DNA of 54,359 nt from JAOUEA01 sp040882605 (GCA_040882605.1 JBBEAY010000074.1:1-54359); one strand, 5' to 3'; shown: positions 32,575-40,439, counted from the stretch's first letter. Numbers and translations: made by a program. The notes: a model not told the origin generated them from the letters alone.

Positions 32575-33498
32575 GTGCAGCTCACCGAACCCCAGCGGCG
32601 AACCCTCGACGGGCTGATCGGCACGGGTGAGCGGCCCACGTTCCCGGCCGACCTCGCGCAACGGCTGCGCGATCGCATCGAAGGGGCCGCCCGTGAGCTC
32701 GAGCTTGCCGAGCCGCTGTGGCTCGGCAAGGAGAAGCTCAACCAGCATGGCCGGTGCGAGGGGATGTTCCGATCGGTGCTCGCCGGTGAAGCGCCTCCGT
32801 TCGCTCACTCCGCTCGCAGCGCGCACGGGGTGCTGTTGCACAAGGCCATCGAGGTCGAGGTCGGTGCGCGCGACGACATGGACCCCCATGAGATCGCCCA
32901 GACGGCCGTGGCGCGAGTGCTCGAGCGTGAGGAGCGGTTCGCCGAGTACTGGCGCGAGCTCTCGCCATCGGACCAAGACGATTCCCTGATGGAAGTCGTG
33001 CGGCGCGTGACGCTGTTCCAGGGGTCGTTCCCGCCGTTGAAGCCGTTGCGGCGTGAGCTGTCGCCGATCAGCGAGCTCCGGGTGCGGGCCGAGCTGCTCG
33101 GCGGCGACCTGGTGCTCTCAGGGCAGATCGACCTCGTGCTCGGGGTGCCGGATCGGCTCGAGCCGAACCGGGCAACGCGGCTCGTGGTCGACCTGAAGAC
33201 AGGCTCGGCCTACCCGGAGTTCGCCGAGGACATGCGCTTCTACGCTCTCGTCATGACGCTGCGATTCGGCGTGCCGCCATACCGGGCGGCGTCGCTGTTC
33301 CTCGAGAGCGGCACGTGGCAGGCAGAGGACGTGACCGAGGAGATCCTGCAACACGCCGCCGACCGGGCGATCGAAGCCGCTCGCGCCGCCGCGGCGCTCT
33401 CGAACGGGCGCGAGCCCGAGCTCACCCCCGGCGTGTACTGCTCCTGGTGCCCGCGGGCGGCGGTGTGCCCGGTCGCCGAGCTTCCCTCGGCCGGGTAG
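32575..33498 (+). CDS. PD-(D/E)XK nuclease superfamily protein (Cas4/AddB-like)
   Basis: A 307-aa protein. The core SGQIDLVLGVPDRLEPNRATRLVVDLKTGSAYPEFAEDMRFYALVM gives the nuclease D...DLK motif followed by the QxxxY-like D-MRFYALVMTLR helix. A C-terminal segment has three cysteines (YCSWCPRAAVC), and C21 or N-terminal Cys could complete a RecB/Cas4-type Fe-S cluster; only one further Cys is seen (GRCEG), which would give four in total. This is the layout of stand-alone Fe-S PD-(D/E)XK exonucleases. There is no CRISPR array in the window. GTG start from the leaderless pattern. Confidence 0.75.
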   Translation: MQLTEPQRRTLDGLIGTGERPTFPADLAQRLRDRIEGAARELELAEPLWLGKEKLNQHGRCEGMFRSVLAGEAPPFAHSARSAHGVLLHKAIEVEVGARDDMDPHEIAQTAVARVLEREERFAEYWRELSPSDQDDSLMEVVRRVTLFQGSFPPLKPLRRELSPISELRVRAELLGGDLVLSGQIDLVLGVPDRLEPNRATRLVVDLKTGSAYPEFAEDMRFYALVMTLRFGVPPYRAASLFLESGTWQAEDVTEEILQHAADRAIEAARAAAALSNGREPELTPGVYCSWCPRAAVCPVAELPSAG

Positions 33499-33530
33499 GC
33501 CTAACGGGGTCGCACCCGAGAGCCCGACGG

Positions 33531-33536
33531 TACGAT
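33531..33536 (+). promoter_or_regulatory. -10-like hexamer (TACGAT) upstream of ccr
   Basis: TACGAT is 52 nt before the ccr ATG, giving a leader of about 46 nt with a GGAAGGGTGAG ribosome-binding site. Confidence 0.4.
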
Positions 33537-33588
33537 GTGCGCACCTGTCGACCGATCTCCGAACGCGGAACTTGGAAGGGTGAGACCC

Positions 33589-34830
33589 ATGGGCAAGGAT
33601 CTGTACGAGCTAGGCGAGATGCCTCCGATAGGTGAGGCGCCGGCGCAGATGCACGCGCAGCTCGTGCGTCCCGATCGCTACGGCGACCCTGAGAAGGCGA
33701 TCCAGGACGAGGTGATCGACGTGCCCGAGCTCGGGCCCCACGACGCGCTCGTCATGGTCATGGCCGCCGGAGTGAACTTCAACAACGTGTGGGCGGCTCG
33801 CGGCGTGCCGGTCGACGTGACGAAGACCCAGGCGCGGTGGGGTGAGCCGACCGACTTCCACATCGTGGGCTCAGACGCATCGGGAGTGGTGTACGCGGTC
33901 GGCGACGAGGTCACGAACGTGCAGGTCGGCGACCGCGTCGTGGTGCATGCGGGCCAATGGAACCTCGACGACCCGTGGGTGGTGGCGGGCAAGGATCCGG
34001 GGCTCGCGGGCAGCTTCCGCGTGTGGGGCTACGACACCTGCTGGGGATCTTTCGCCCAGTTCTGCAAGGTGCAGGCGCATCAGTGCTTGCCGAAGGCCGA
34101 CTTCCTCACGTGGGAAGAGGCCGCCGCGCCGACGCTCACCGGCGCCACCGCCTACCGCATGCTCTTCGGGTGGCCTCCGCACACCGTTGAGCCGGGCGAT
34201 GTCGTGCTCGTCTGGGGTGCGAGCGGCGGGCTCGGATCGCTCGCCGTGCAGCTCGTCGCGAACGCAGGGGGCCGCGCCGTGGCGGTGGTGAGCAGCACCG
34301 AGAAGGGCGAGTACGCGACACAGCTCGGCGCGGCCGGTTACATCAACCGCAAGGACTTCTCGCACTGGGGCGTGCCGCCGAGCTGGGACAGCGCCGATTG
34401 GAAGGAATGGTTCGGCGGTGCCAAGTCGTTCGGCAAAGCGATCTGGGACGTGCTGGGCGAGAAGGACTCGCCGCGCATCGTGTTCGACCACCCGGGCCAG
34501 GACACGGTTCCGACCTCGATCTTCGTAGCCGACCGCGGTGGCATGGTCGTGATCTGCGCCGGCACGAGCGGTTTCGACACGATGGTCGACGTTCGCTACC
34601 TCTGGACGCAGCAGAAGCGCTACCAGGGCTCGCACCTGTTCAACGACGAGCAGGCGGCGGCCTTCAACCAGCTCGTGATCGACGGAAAGGTCCGCACGAC
34701 GCTCGGTCATGTCTACACGTACGAACAGAGCGGGTACGTGCATCAGCTGATGGGCGACGGCCAGTTGCCCGAGGGAAACGTGAGCGTGCTGATCAACGCT
34801 CCGCAGGAAGGCCTGACCGACCTGCCGTAA
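33589..34830 (+). CDS. ccr: Crotonyl-CoA carboxylase/reductase
   Basis: A 413-aa medium-chain dehydrogenase/reductase. VMAAGVNFNNVWAARG, HIVGSDASGVVYAVGDEV, VHAGQWNLDDPWV, SFAQFCKVQAHQCLPK, LTGATAYRMLFGWPPH and the nucleotide-binding VLVWGASGGLGSLAVQL are all Ccr-type; FDHPGQDT lies where the family has FEHPGR. It reductively carboxylates crotonyl-CoA to (2S)-ethylmalonyl-CoA with NADPH and CO2. Together with AccD and epimerase it points to ethylmalonyl-CoA pathway or extender-unit supply. It is slightly shorter than the Streptomyces enzyme. Start fixed by GGAAGGGTGAG. Confidence 0.92.
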   Translation: MGKDLYELGEMPPIGEAPAQMHAQLVRPDRYGDPEKAIQDEVIDVPELGPHDALVMVMAAGVNFNNVWAARGVPVDVTKTQARWGEPTDFHIVGSDASGVVYAVGDEVTNVQVGDRVVVHAGQWNLDDPWVVAGKDPGLAGSFRVWGYDTCWGSFAQFCKVQAHQCLPKADFLTWEEAAAPTLTGATAYRMLFGWPPHTVEPGDVVLVWGASGGLGSLAVQLVANAGGRAVAVVSSTEKGEYATQLGAAGYINRKDFSHWGVPPSWDSADWKEWFGGAKSFGKAIWDVLGEKDSPRIVFDHPGQDTVPTSIFVADRGGMVVICAGTSGFDTMVDVRYLWTQQKRYQGSHLFNDEQAAAFNQLVIDGKVRTTLGHVYTYEQSGYVHQLMGDGQLPEGNVSVLINAPQEGLTDLP

Positions 34831-34864
34831 GGGCGGCCGGCGCCCGTAGTTTCGCAGCCGACGT

Positions 34865-34878
34865 TTGCGCATGCGCAA
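34865..34878. promoter_or_regulatory. Perfect palindrome, likely VapB operator
   Basis: TTGCGCATGCGCAA is a perfect 14-bp palindrome 21 bp before vapB. Its TTGCGC can act as a -35, and GACCCT, 17 nt further, ends 6 nt before the ATG, so binding here would block the promoter. Confidence 0.5.
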
Positions 34879-34899
34879 CGCATGTGCGACCCTGGCTCC

Positions 34900-35169
34900 A
34901 TGGACAAGATGCTTCAGGTCCGCAATGTCAGACCCGAGGTGCATGGTGAGCTCGTGCGGCGCGCGAAGCTTCGGGGTCAGACATTGACGGCGTACATCGA
35001 GGAGATCCTCGAGCGCGAGGTTGCGCGTCCCGACCGCGACGAGGTCTTCGACCGTATCGAGTCTCGCGGGCCCATCCCGCTCGGGGCCACCGGCGCTGAA
35101 CTGGTCCGTGCCGTTCGCGACGAGGAGGATGCCTGGTGGGACCGCTGGTGGTCGACGCGTCGGCCCTGA
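34900..35169 (+). CDS. vapB: VapB-like antitoxin (FitA/RHH type)
   Basis: An 89-aa antitoxin. The N-terminus (MLQVRNVRPEVHGELVRRAKLRGQTLTAYIEEILEREV) is a ribbon-helix-helix fold of FitA type; the C-terminal half (GAELVRAVRDEEDAWWDRWW) is the toxin-binding region. Overlaps vapC by 34 bp. ATG at 34900 is used because it begins the RHH strand and fits the leaderless geometry; ATG at 34882 adds six residues. Confidence 0.88.
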   Translation: MDKMLQVRNVRPEVHGELVRRAKLRGQTLTAYIEEILEREVARPDRDEVFDRIESRGPIPLGATGAELVRAVRDEEDAWWDRWWSTRRP

Positions 35170-35531
35170 TCGACTACTTGGTGGCGGGAGCGCCCGCCTC
35201 TGAGCTGGGCGCACATCTGCGGGCGAACGAACTCCACGTTCCCGAGGTGTGCGATATCGAGATCGTGTCGGCGCTCCGACGATCTGCGCTTTCGGGGCTG
35301 GCCTCCGCCCGAACGATCTCGTTGCTGCTGCTCGACTATGTCGATCTGCCGATCGAGCGGCACCGCCACCTCTCGCTGCTCGGGCGATGCTGGGAGCTGC
35401 GAGAGAACTTCACGGCAGCCGACGCGGCCTACGTCGCCCTTGCCGAGCGTGTCGGCGCGTCGGTGCTGACCACCGACCGACGGCTCGCACGAGCGATCGA
35501 GGCGCACACGACGGTTCCAGTGCTCCGTTGA
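35136..35531 (+). CDS. vapC: VapC-like PIN-domain ribonuclease toxin
   Basis: A 131-aa PIN-domain toxin. The four acidic catalytic positions are visible: Asp in VVDASALIDYL, Glu in CDIEIVSALRR, Asp in FTAADAAYVALAE and Asp in LTTDRRLARA. Starts with GTG inside vapB. VapC toxins cleave tRNA or rRNA; the target cannot be predicted. The 3' end overlaps the minus-strand Nudix remnant by 103 bp. Confidence 0.9.
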   Translation: MGPLVVDASALIDYLVAGAPASELGAHLRANELHVPEVCDIEIVSALRRSALSGLASARTISLLLLDYVDLPIERHRHLSLLGRCWELRENFTAADAAYVALAERVGASVLTTDRRLARAIEAHTTVPVLR

Positions 35532-35770
35532 GCGAGGGGAAGCTCTTCAGCTCGGATCAGGGCCTCCGCGACTCGACCGTCCGACCCCTTTACGCCGGAG
35601 GTCGTCGTTCCCCTTGCCGGCCTGAGACCGGTACGCGCCGACCACGCCGCCAACCACATCGAGGATGCGACCCTTGACATCTCCCACGTTCCTAGATCTC
35701 GTCGCCGGACCAGCAGGATCCGGTCGTCGCGCGTGACTGCGGCGGTCGCGGAGACCAGACGCCCGTTCAC
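35429..35770 (-). pseudogene. Truncated Nudix-like remnant downstream of epimerase
   Basis: The GTG at 35770 is one base after the epimerase stop, a normal coupled start. The first 30 residues (RLVSATAAVTRDDRILLVRRRDLGTWEM) look like the first strands of a Nudix hydrolase, but no Nudix box follows; the remaining residues are unconserved and run antisense into vapC. I read this as a gene cut off by the VapBC insertion or by a deletion/frameshift, rather than an intact 113-aa protein. Confidence 0.4.
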
Positions 35771-35771
35771 C

Positions 35772-36182
35772 TCAGCGTTCCTGCACGAGCTCGACCAGCA
35801 CGCCCCCCGTCGAGCGCGGGTGTAGGAACGCGATCAGCGTGTTCCGAGAACCGGCTCGAGGGGTCTCGTCGACGAGCTGCGCACCCTCGTCGCGGAAGTG
35901 TGCGAGCGCGGCCTCGATGTCCTCGACGCGGTAGGCGATGTGGTGCAGGCCAGGCCCGCGCGTGACGAGCGACTTCCCGATAGGTGTGTCGGGTCCGAGC
36001 GAACCGAGCAGCTGCACGTACGACGAGCCAACCGCGAACAACACCTCATCGACGCCCTGGTCCTCGACCCGTTCGCGGTGTGCGGGCTCGGCTCCCATCA
36101 GGCGCCGGTACTGCTCGGTGGCAGCCTCGAGGTCGGGCACTGCGATGCCCACGTGGTCGATATCGGTGAGCGCGATCGTCAT
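35772..36182 (-). CDS. mce: Methylmalonyl-CoA epimerase
   Basis: A 136-aa VOC/glyoxalase-fold enzyme that interconverts (R)- and (S)-methylmalonyl-CoA (also ethylmalonyl-CoA). DIDHVGIAVPDLEAATEQYRRLMG begins with the metal His; GPGLHHIAYRVEDIEAALAHF supplies the second repeat His, and STGGVLVELVQ the C-terminal Glu. Full length. ATG overlaps the stop of the XRE gene (ATGA), so both are in one operon. Fits the AccD/Ccr metabolism nearby. Confidence 0.94.
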   Translation of the reverse strand: MTIALTDIDHVGIAVPDLEAATEQYRRLMGAEPAHRERVEDQGVDEVLFAVGSSYVQLLGSLGPDTPIGKSLVTRGPGLHHIAYRVEDIEAALAHFRDEGAQLVDETPRAGSRNTLIAFLHPRSTGGVLVELVQER

Positions 36183-36604
36183 CGCTTGCTGCCGGTCTGA
36201 CCGCGGCTGGCCGTCGGCCGCCCTGCGCCTTCGCGCGTAAGGCTCGGCTGCATGCGCGCGATGAGATCGTGTGCCTGAGCGACGTGGTACGCGGGCAAGG
36301 TGAGCGCCCGAGAGACGGCCGCGACGCCGAGCGTGCGCAGGTCCGACTCGAGCTTGCGCCCGCTCGCCGGCGACGGCGACGAGCCGAGCACGTAGAACTC
36401 GACCAGCTCCAGGAACTGCACGAGCGAAGGCACCAACCCGCCACGTTCGTAGGAGTAGATGGTCTGGCGTGACGCGGGACAGTCCGAGGCCGCAGCCGCG
36501 GTCTCCGCCGAGCGGTAGCCAGCGGCCCTGCGCGCCTGGCGCAACAGGGCGCCGATCACCGCTTTGTCGCCAGCGCTGACCGAAGGCTGCTTCTTCCTCG
36601 CCAT
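36179..36604 (-). CDS. XRE-family HTH regulator
   Basis: A 141-aa DNA-binding protein: LLRQARRAAGYRSAETAAAASDCPASRQTIYSYERGGLVPSLVQFLELVEFY is an XRE helix-turn-helix. The C-terminal helix-rich part is unassigned and the tail is basic. Translationally coupled to the epimerase, so it may regulate propionate/methylmalonyl-CoA genes. A TACAGT hexamer ends 6 nt before the ATG. Confidence 0.85.
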   Translation of the reverse strand: MARKKQPSVSAGDKAVIGALLRQARRAAGYRSAETAAAASDCPASRQTIYSYERGGLVPSLVQFLELVEFYVLGSSPSPASGRKLESDLRTLGVAAVSRALTLPAYHVAQAHDLIARMQPSLTREGAGRPTASRGQTGSKR

Positions 36605-36610
36605 CGCACG

Positions 36611-36616
36611 ACTGTA
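36611..36616 (-). promoter_or_regulatory. -10-like hexamer (TACAGT) for the XRE-mce operon
   Basis: TACAGT on the minus strand, 6 nt from the ATG at 36604. Confidence 0.4.
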
Positions 36617-36776
36617 TCGGCTCGCATGCCGGGCTCGGGCGTGCGGGCTCCTCGTCGGACTCGGGCAGATGCCCGCGCGCCACCACCGGCGAAAGGGGTA
36701 GTCCGTACGCGTTCCTCGGTCCGGGCATCCGGGCCGAAGGACTCATTCCCCGGGGGAGGACCACCGGCGTAGGGTT

Positions 36777-36805
36777 GTCCCCTCGGAGCGCATCGCCGAG
36801 GGGAC
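36777..36805 (+). promoter_or_regulatory. Leader hairpin burying the ftsH-like Shine-Dalgarno
   Basis: GTCCCCTCGG (36777-36786) and CCGAGGGGAC (36796-36805) form a perfect 10-bp stem with a 9-nt loop. The 3' arm contains GAGGGGA, the ribosome-binding site 8 nt before the ATG. If TAGGGT at 36770-36775 is the -10, the transcript would start inside the 5' arm and the stem would be shorter. The rest of the 208-bp spacer shows an ACCACCGGCG direct repeat (near 36680 and 36759) and no gene. Confidence 0.45.
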
Positions 36806-36812
36806 CGACCAG

Positions 36813-38672
36813 ATGAACCGCGAGACCCGTGAGGAGCAGCCCGTGGCAACCAAGGAACCGGCCGGCGCCGCAGCCCTTTTGCAAGGATCGTTGCTACTGC
36901 AGAAGGGGCGAGCTGACGTCTTCCGTCAGCGCGAACGCACCAAGCTCAAGCGCATCGTGCGTGCGATCGTCGTCGTCTTCCTCGTGGACTGGTACCTGTT
37001 CCGCCGGTTCTCGTCGGGCCAGGCGATCACCGCGCCGTCGATGCCGCAAGACCCGATGCTCCTGTTGTTCATGGTGGTCATCATGGCGGCCGTCGGCATG
37101 ATGTTCCTGATGCCCCTGCTCAACGGCCGCTCGCCCCACGTGACCGTCTATCCAGAGCAGGTGGAAACGGGCCTTACCGACATCAAGGGCCTCGACATGC
37201 AGGTCGACGAGGTCGTGCGCTCGCTCGACGTCTTCTTGGGGTACGCGACGTTCAAGGACGAGCTGGGCGGAACCCCCCGCCGAGGGATCCTGTTCGAAGG
37301 CCCTCCGGGTACCGGCAAGACGCACTTGGCCAAGGCGATGGCCAAGCAGGCAGGGGTGCCGTTCCTGTTCATCAGCTCACCGGCGTTCCAGTCGATGTGG
37401 CAGGGGATGAGCGCGTACCGCATCCGCTCGTACTTCAAGGCCCTTCGCAAAGCCGCGCGCAAGGAAGGCGGCGCGATCGGCTTCATCGAGGAGATCGACG
37501 CGATCGGTCAGAGTCGCGGCAACGTTAGCAAGTCGAACCCAGGCGGCGGCGCCGATGGGCTGGCGCGCACCACGTCGGCGTTCATGGGCTCGGGCGACAG
37601 CAGCGCTATGGTCAACGAGCTGCTGATCCAGCTGCAGTCGTTCGACCAGCCGCCTCTGCGCAAGCGTCTGCGGGCGCGCATGATCGGGTGGATCAACGCC
37701 TACCTTCCGAGCGACCGTCAGCTCACCGCGATGAAGTCGGAGTACCACAACATCTTGCTGATCGCGGCAACGAACCGCGGCGACGCGCTCGACCCGGCGC
37801 TCGTGCGTCCCGGGCGGTTCGACCGCCGCCTGTACTTCGACGTACCGACGAAGCAAGGCCGCCTCGACCTGATCGACTACTTCCTCGGCCGCAAGCGTCA
37901 CCACCAGCAGCTCGACGACCGCTCCATGCGCGAGCGCATCGCATACGAGACGTTCGGCTACACGCCGGTGATGATCGAGCACCTCTTCGACGAGAGCCTG
38001 CTGATCGCGCTGCGCGAAGGTCGGCGCGATATGAACTTCGACGACGTGATCGAGGCGAAGTTCAACGAAGAGATCGGGCTGAAGCAGCCGGTCGTATACA
38101 CCGACCAGGATCGCGAAGCCGTGGCGACCCACGAGGCGGGTCACGCCACCGTCGCGTACTTCGCAGGTCAGAACCGCCGTCTCGAGGTGCTCTCGATCAT
38201 CAAGCGACGGGACTCGCTCGGGCTCCTCGCGCACGGCGACTCCGAGGAACGGTTCACCCGCACGCGCAGCGAGATCGAGTCGGGCATCGCGATCGCGCTG
38301 GGCGGTCTGGTGGCCGAGGAGATCTGCATCGGCGACGCAGGCACCGGTCCTGCCGGCGACCTCGCGCACGCCACGACGCTCGCCGCGAACATGGTGGGGT
38401 CCTACGGCATGGCCGGTTCGCTGATCTCGTTCGACGCGATCAGCGATGGTCCGATCGGAGGCTCCAACCTGGTCGGCAAGGTGCTCGCCGACAAGGAAGG
38501 GCGCCAGCGCGTCGAGGACATCCTCGAGCAGCAGCGCCAGCGCGTGCGTGAGGTGCTCGAACTGAACGCCGACGTGCACGCCGCGTTGCGTGACGCCCTG
38601 ATCGCGCGCGACGAGCTGGTGCGAGACGAGATCCTCGAAGTCATCGAGCGGTCGCTGTCGGCGCGAGTCTGA
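36813..38672 (+). CDS. Divergent FtsH-like membrane AAA+ zinc metalloprotease
   Basis: A 619-aa protein. Two helices at about 48-64 and 80-103 anchor it. The AAA+ module has Walker A GPPGTGKT (163-170), a modified Walker B IGFIEEID (222-229; FtsH has FIDEID) and the second region of homology AATNRGDALDPALVRPGRFDRR. The protease domain has the zinc motif HEAGH (440-444) and a later Asp-containing GDLAHAT. Unlike housekeeping FtsH, the pore loop FVGVGA is replaced by MWQGMSA and about 50 extra residues follow Walker B. It is probably an active but specialised paralogue. Starts behind GAGGGGA. Confidence 0.85.
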   Translation: MNRETREEQPVATKEPAGAAALLQGSLLLQKGRADVFRQRERTKLKRIVRAIVVVFLVDWYLFRRFSSGQAITAPSMPQDPMLLLFMVVIMAAVGMMFLMPLLNGRSPHVTVYPEQVETGLTDIKGLDMQVDEVVRSLDVFLGYATFKDELGGTPRRGILFEGPPGTGKTHLAKAMAKQAGVPFLFISSPAFQSMWQGMSAYRIRSYFKALRKAARKEGGAIGFIEEIDAIGQSRGNVSKSNPGGGADGLARTTSAFMGSGDSSAMVNELLIQLQSFDQPPLRKRLRARMIGWINAYLPSDRQLTAMKSEYHNILLIAATNRGDALDPALVRPGRFDRRLYFDVPTKQGRLDLIDYFLGRKRHHQQLDDRSMRERIAYETFGYTPVMIEHLFDESLLIALREGRRDMNFDDVIEAKFNEEIGLKQPVVYTDQDREAVATHEAGHATVAYFAGQNRRLEVLSIIKRRDSLGLLAHGDSEERFTRTRSEIESGIAIALGGLVAEEICIGDAGTGPAGDLAHATTLAANMVGSYGMAGSLISFDAISDGPIGGSNLVGKVLADKEGRQRVEDILEQQRQRVREVLELNADVHAALRDALIARDELVRDEILEVIERSLSARV

Positions 38673-38698
38673 CCGCCCGGGAGAGCACCCGTCGGCGG

Positions 38699-38704
38699 TA
38701 CGCT
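38699..38704 (+). promoter_or_regulatory. -10-like hexamer (TACGCT) for the Nudix gene
   Basis: TACGCT, 6 nt before the ATG at 38711. Confidence 0.4.
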
Positions 38705-38710
38705 CCTGAG

Positions 38711-39217
38711 ATGAGCCTCGAAGAGATGGTCGACGTCGTCGACCTCGAGGACCGGGTGACCGGGTCAGTGCCTCGCTCCGAGATGCGCGCAGGGTGCATG
38801 TTGCACCGCGCGACGTCGATCCTCGTGTCCCGCTCCGACGGGGCGGTCTACGTGCACCGTCGCACGGAGACGAAGGACGTGCACGCCGGGATGTATGACG
38901 TGTTCGTCGGTGGTGTCGTGGCCACTGGCGAGACCTACGGCGAGAGCGCGGCGCGGGAGCTCGCCGAGGAGATCGGGGTCACGGTGGTCGAACCGCGGCC
39001 GCTCTTCCGATACCTGTATCGGGCCGAGACCAGCGAATGCTGGACCTCGGTCTACGACGTCGTCTGGGACGGCGACATCACCGCGCAGACCGAGGAGATC
39101 GCATGGGGCGCCTTCGTCCCATGGTGCGAGCTCGGGCGCATGCTCGCCACACTGCCGTTCTGCCCTGATTCACGAGAGATCGTGTTGCGCGGGTGGGGGG
39201 ATAGACTCGGCGCATGA
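38711..39217 (+). CDS. Nudix hydrolase (YfcD/IDI-like)
   Basis: A 168-aa Nudix protein with a complete Nudix box, GGVVATGETYGESAARELAEEIGV (Gx5Ex7REUxEExGU). Flanking EMRAGCMLHRATSILVSRSDGAVYVHRRTETKDVHAGMYD and the Cys/Trp-containing SECWTSVYDVVWDG resemble the YfcD and isopentenyl-diphosphate-isomerase-like subgroup. Substrate unknown. ATGA overlap with the thiolase gene. Confidence 0.9.
   Translation: MSLEEMVDVVDLEDRVTGSVPRSEMRAGCMLHRATSILVSRSDGAVYVHRRTETKDVHAGMYDVFVGGVVATGETYGESAARELAEEIGVTVVEPRPLFRYLYRAETSECWTSVYDVVWDGDITAQTEEIAWGAFVPWCELGRMLATLPFCPDSREIVLRGWGDRLGA
39202..39207 (+). promoter_or_regulatory. -10-like hexamer (TAGACT) for the thiolase gene
   Basis: TAGACT inside the end of the Nudix gene, 6 nt before the thiolase ATG; allows separate leaderless transcription of the thiolase. 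Confidence 0.35.
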
Positions 39218-40395
39218 CGACCTCGGTCATCGTGGCCGGCGCACGCACTCCGATCGGCAGGTTCGGGGGCTCGCTCGCCGAGGTTCGCGCGGCCGACCTC
39301 GGTGCGATCGCGATCCGCGAGGCGCTTGCTCGCTCGAACGTCGCTCCCGACCAGGTCGAGTACACGATCATGGGCCATGTGCTGCAGGCCGGGCAGGGCC
39401 AGATCACCGCGAGGCAGGCGGCGATCGCGGCCGGCGTGCCGCGCGAGGTCCCGGCGCTCACCATCAACAAGGTGTGCTTGTCGGGCACGTCGGCGATCGC
39501 GATCGCCGACCAGATGATCCGTGCTGGCGAGCTCGAGATCGCGGTGGCCGGCGGTATGGAGTCGATGACGAACGCCCCGTTCATCTTGCCCAAGGCCCGC
39601 GGGGGCGCGCGGCTCGGCGACTCACCCATGCTCGACGCCATGATCCACGACGGGCTGTGGTGTGCGTTCGACGACCGTCACATGGGCTCGGGTACCGATG
39701 CGATCAACACCGAGCTCGGCATCGGCCGCGAGGAGCAAGACGCGTGGGCAGCACGTTCCCACACGCGGGCGCATGCGGCGTGGGAAGCAGGCCGTCTCGC
39801 CGAGGAAGTCGTGTCGGTCGAGGTGCCCAAGCGCAAAGGCGACCCTGTGCGGTTCGACCGGGACGAGGGCATCCGCGCTGAGACCAGCGCCGAGGATCTC
39901 TCGCGTCTGCGGCCGGCGTTCACCGCCGACGGCACGGTTACTGCGGGCAACGCGTCGCAGATCTCCGACGGCGCGGCAGCTGTGATCGTTATGAGTGACG
40001 AGCGAGCCGGGCAGCTCGGGCTCGAACCGATCGCTGAGATCGTCGCATTCGCCATGTCGGCCGACCGATACGCCTCGCTACAGACGGTGCCGGCTCTCGC
40101 GCTCGAGAAGGCCTTGAAGAAGGCGGGCGTTGCAGCCTCCGACCTCGGCGTCGTCGAGTTCAACGAGGCCTTCGCCGCGGTGTCGCTGCACGCGAGCCGC
40201 ATGCTCGATCTCGACGAGTCGATCGTGAACGTCAACGGGGGCGCCGTCGCGCTGGGTCACCCCATCGGCGCGAGTGGCGCTCGCCTCGTGCTGACCGCGG
40301 CGCTCGAGATGCGACGGCGAGGAGCCGATCTCGGCGCGGTGGCGATCTGCGGCGGCGGAGGACAAGGCGACGCGCTCGTGCTCCGTCGCCGGTGA
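39214..40395 (+). CDS. Acetyl-CoA C-acetyltransferase (thiolase)
   Basis: A 393-aa thiolase. The acylated Cys is in NKVCLSGTSAIAIA, the C-terminal His in GGAVALGHPIGASGARL and the second Cys in CGGGGQGDAL; GGMESMTNAPF and the NEAFA motif are also present. Catalyses reversible condensation of two acetyl-CoA to acetoacetyl-CoA (or beta-oxidation thiolysis). With Ccr it could feed the acetoacetyl-CoA to crotonyl-CoA route. Coupled to the Nudix gene by ATGA. Confidence 0.95.
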   Translation: MTTSVIVAGARTPIGRFGGSLAEVRAADLGAIAIREALARSNVAPDQVEYTIMGHVLQAGQGQITARQAAIAAGVPREVPALTINKVCLSGTSAIAIADQMIRAGELEIAVAGGMESMTNAPFILPKARGGARLGDSPMLDAMIHDGLWCAFDDRHMGSGTDAINTELGIGREEQDAWAARSHTRAHAAWEAGRLAEEVVSVEVPKRKGDPVRFDRDEGIRAETSAEDLSRLRPAFTADGTVTAGNASQISDGAAAVIVMSDERAGQLGLEPIAEIVAFAMSADRYASLQTVPALALEKALKKAGVAASDLGVVEFNEAFAAVSLHASRMLDLDESIVNVNGGAVALGHPIGASGARLVLTAALEMRRRGADLGAVAICGGGGQGDALVLRRR

Positions 40396-40415
40396 GACCG
40401 TGGCCGAGCGGCCGC

Positions 40416-40439
40416 CGGGGCTCCCCCCTCGGCGCCCCG
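40416..40439. terminator. GC hairpin between convergent genes
   Basis: CGGGGC and GCCCCG pair across a 12-nt loop in the 70-bp gap between the convergent thiolase and coiled-coil genes. Position suits a bidirectional terminator; no T-tract. Confidence 0.3.

Noticed and set aside
32575..33498. Cas4 as part of a CRISPR-Cas locus
   Set aside because: No repeats, Cas1 or Cas2 in the window; only a general PD-(D/E)XK nuclease call is justified.
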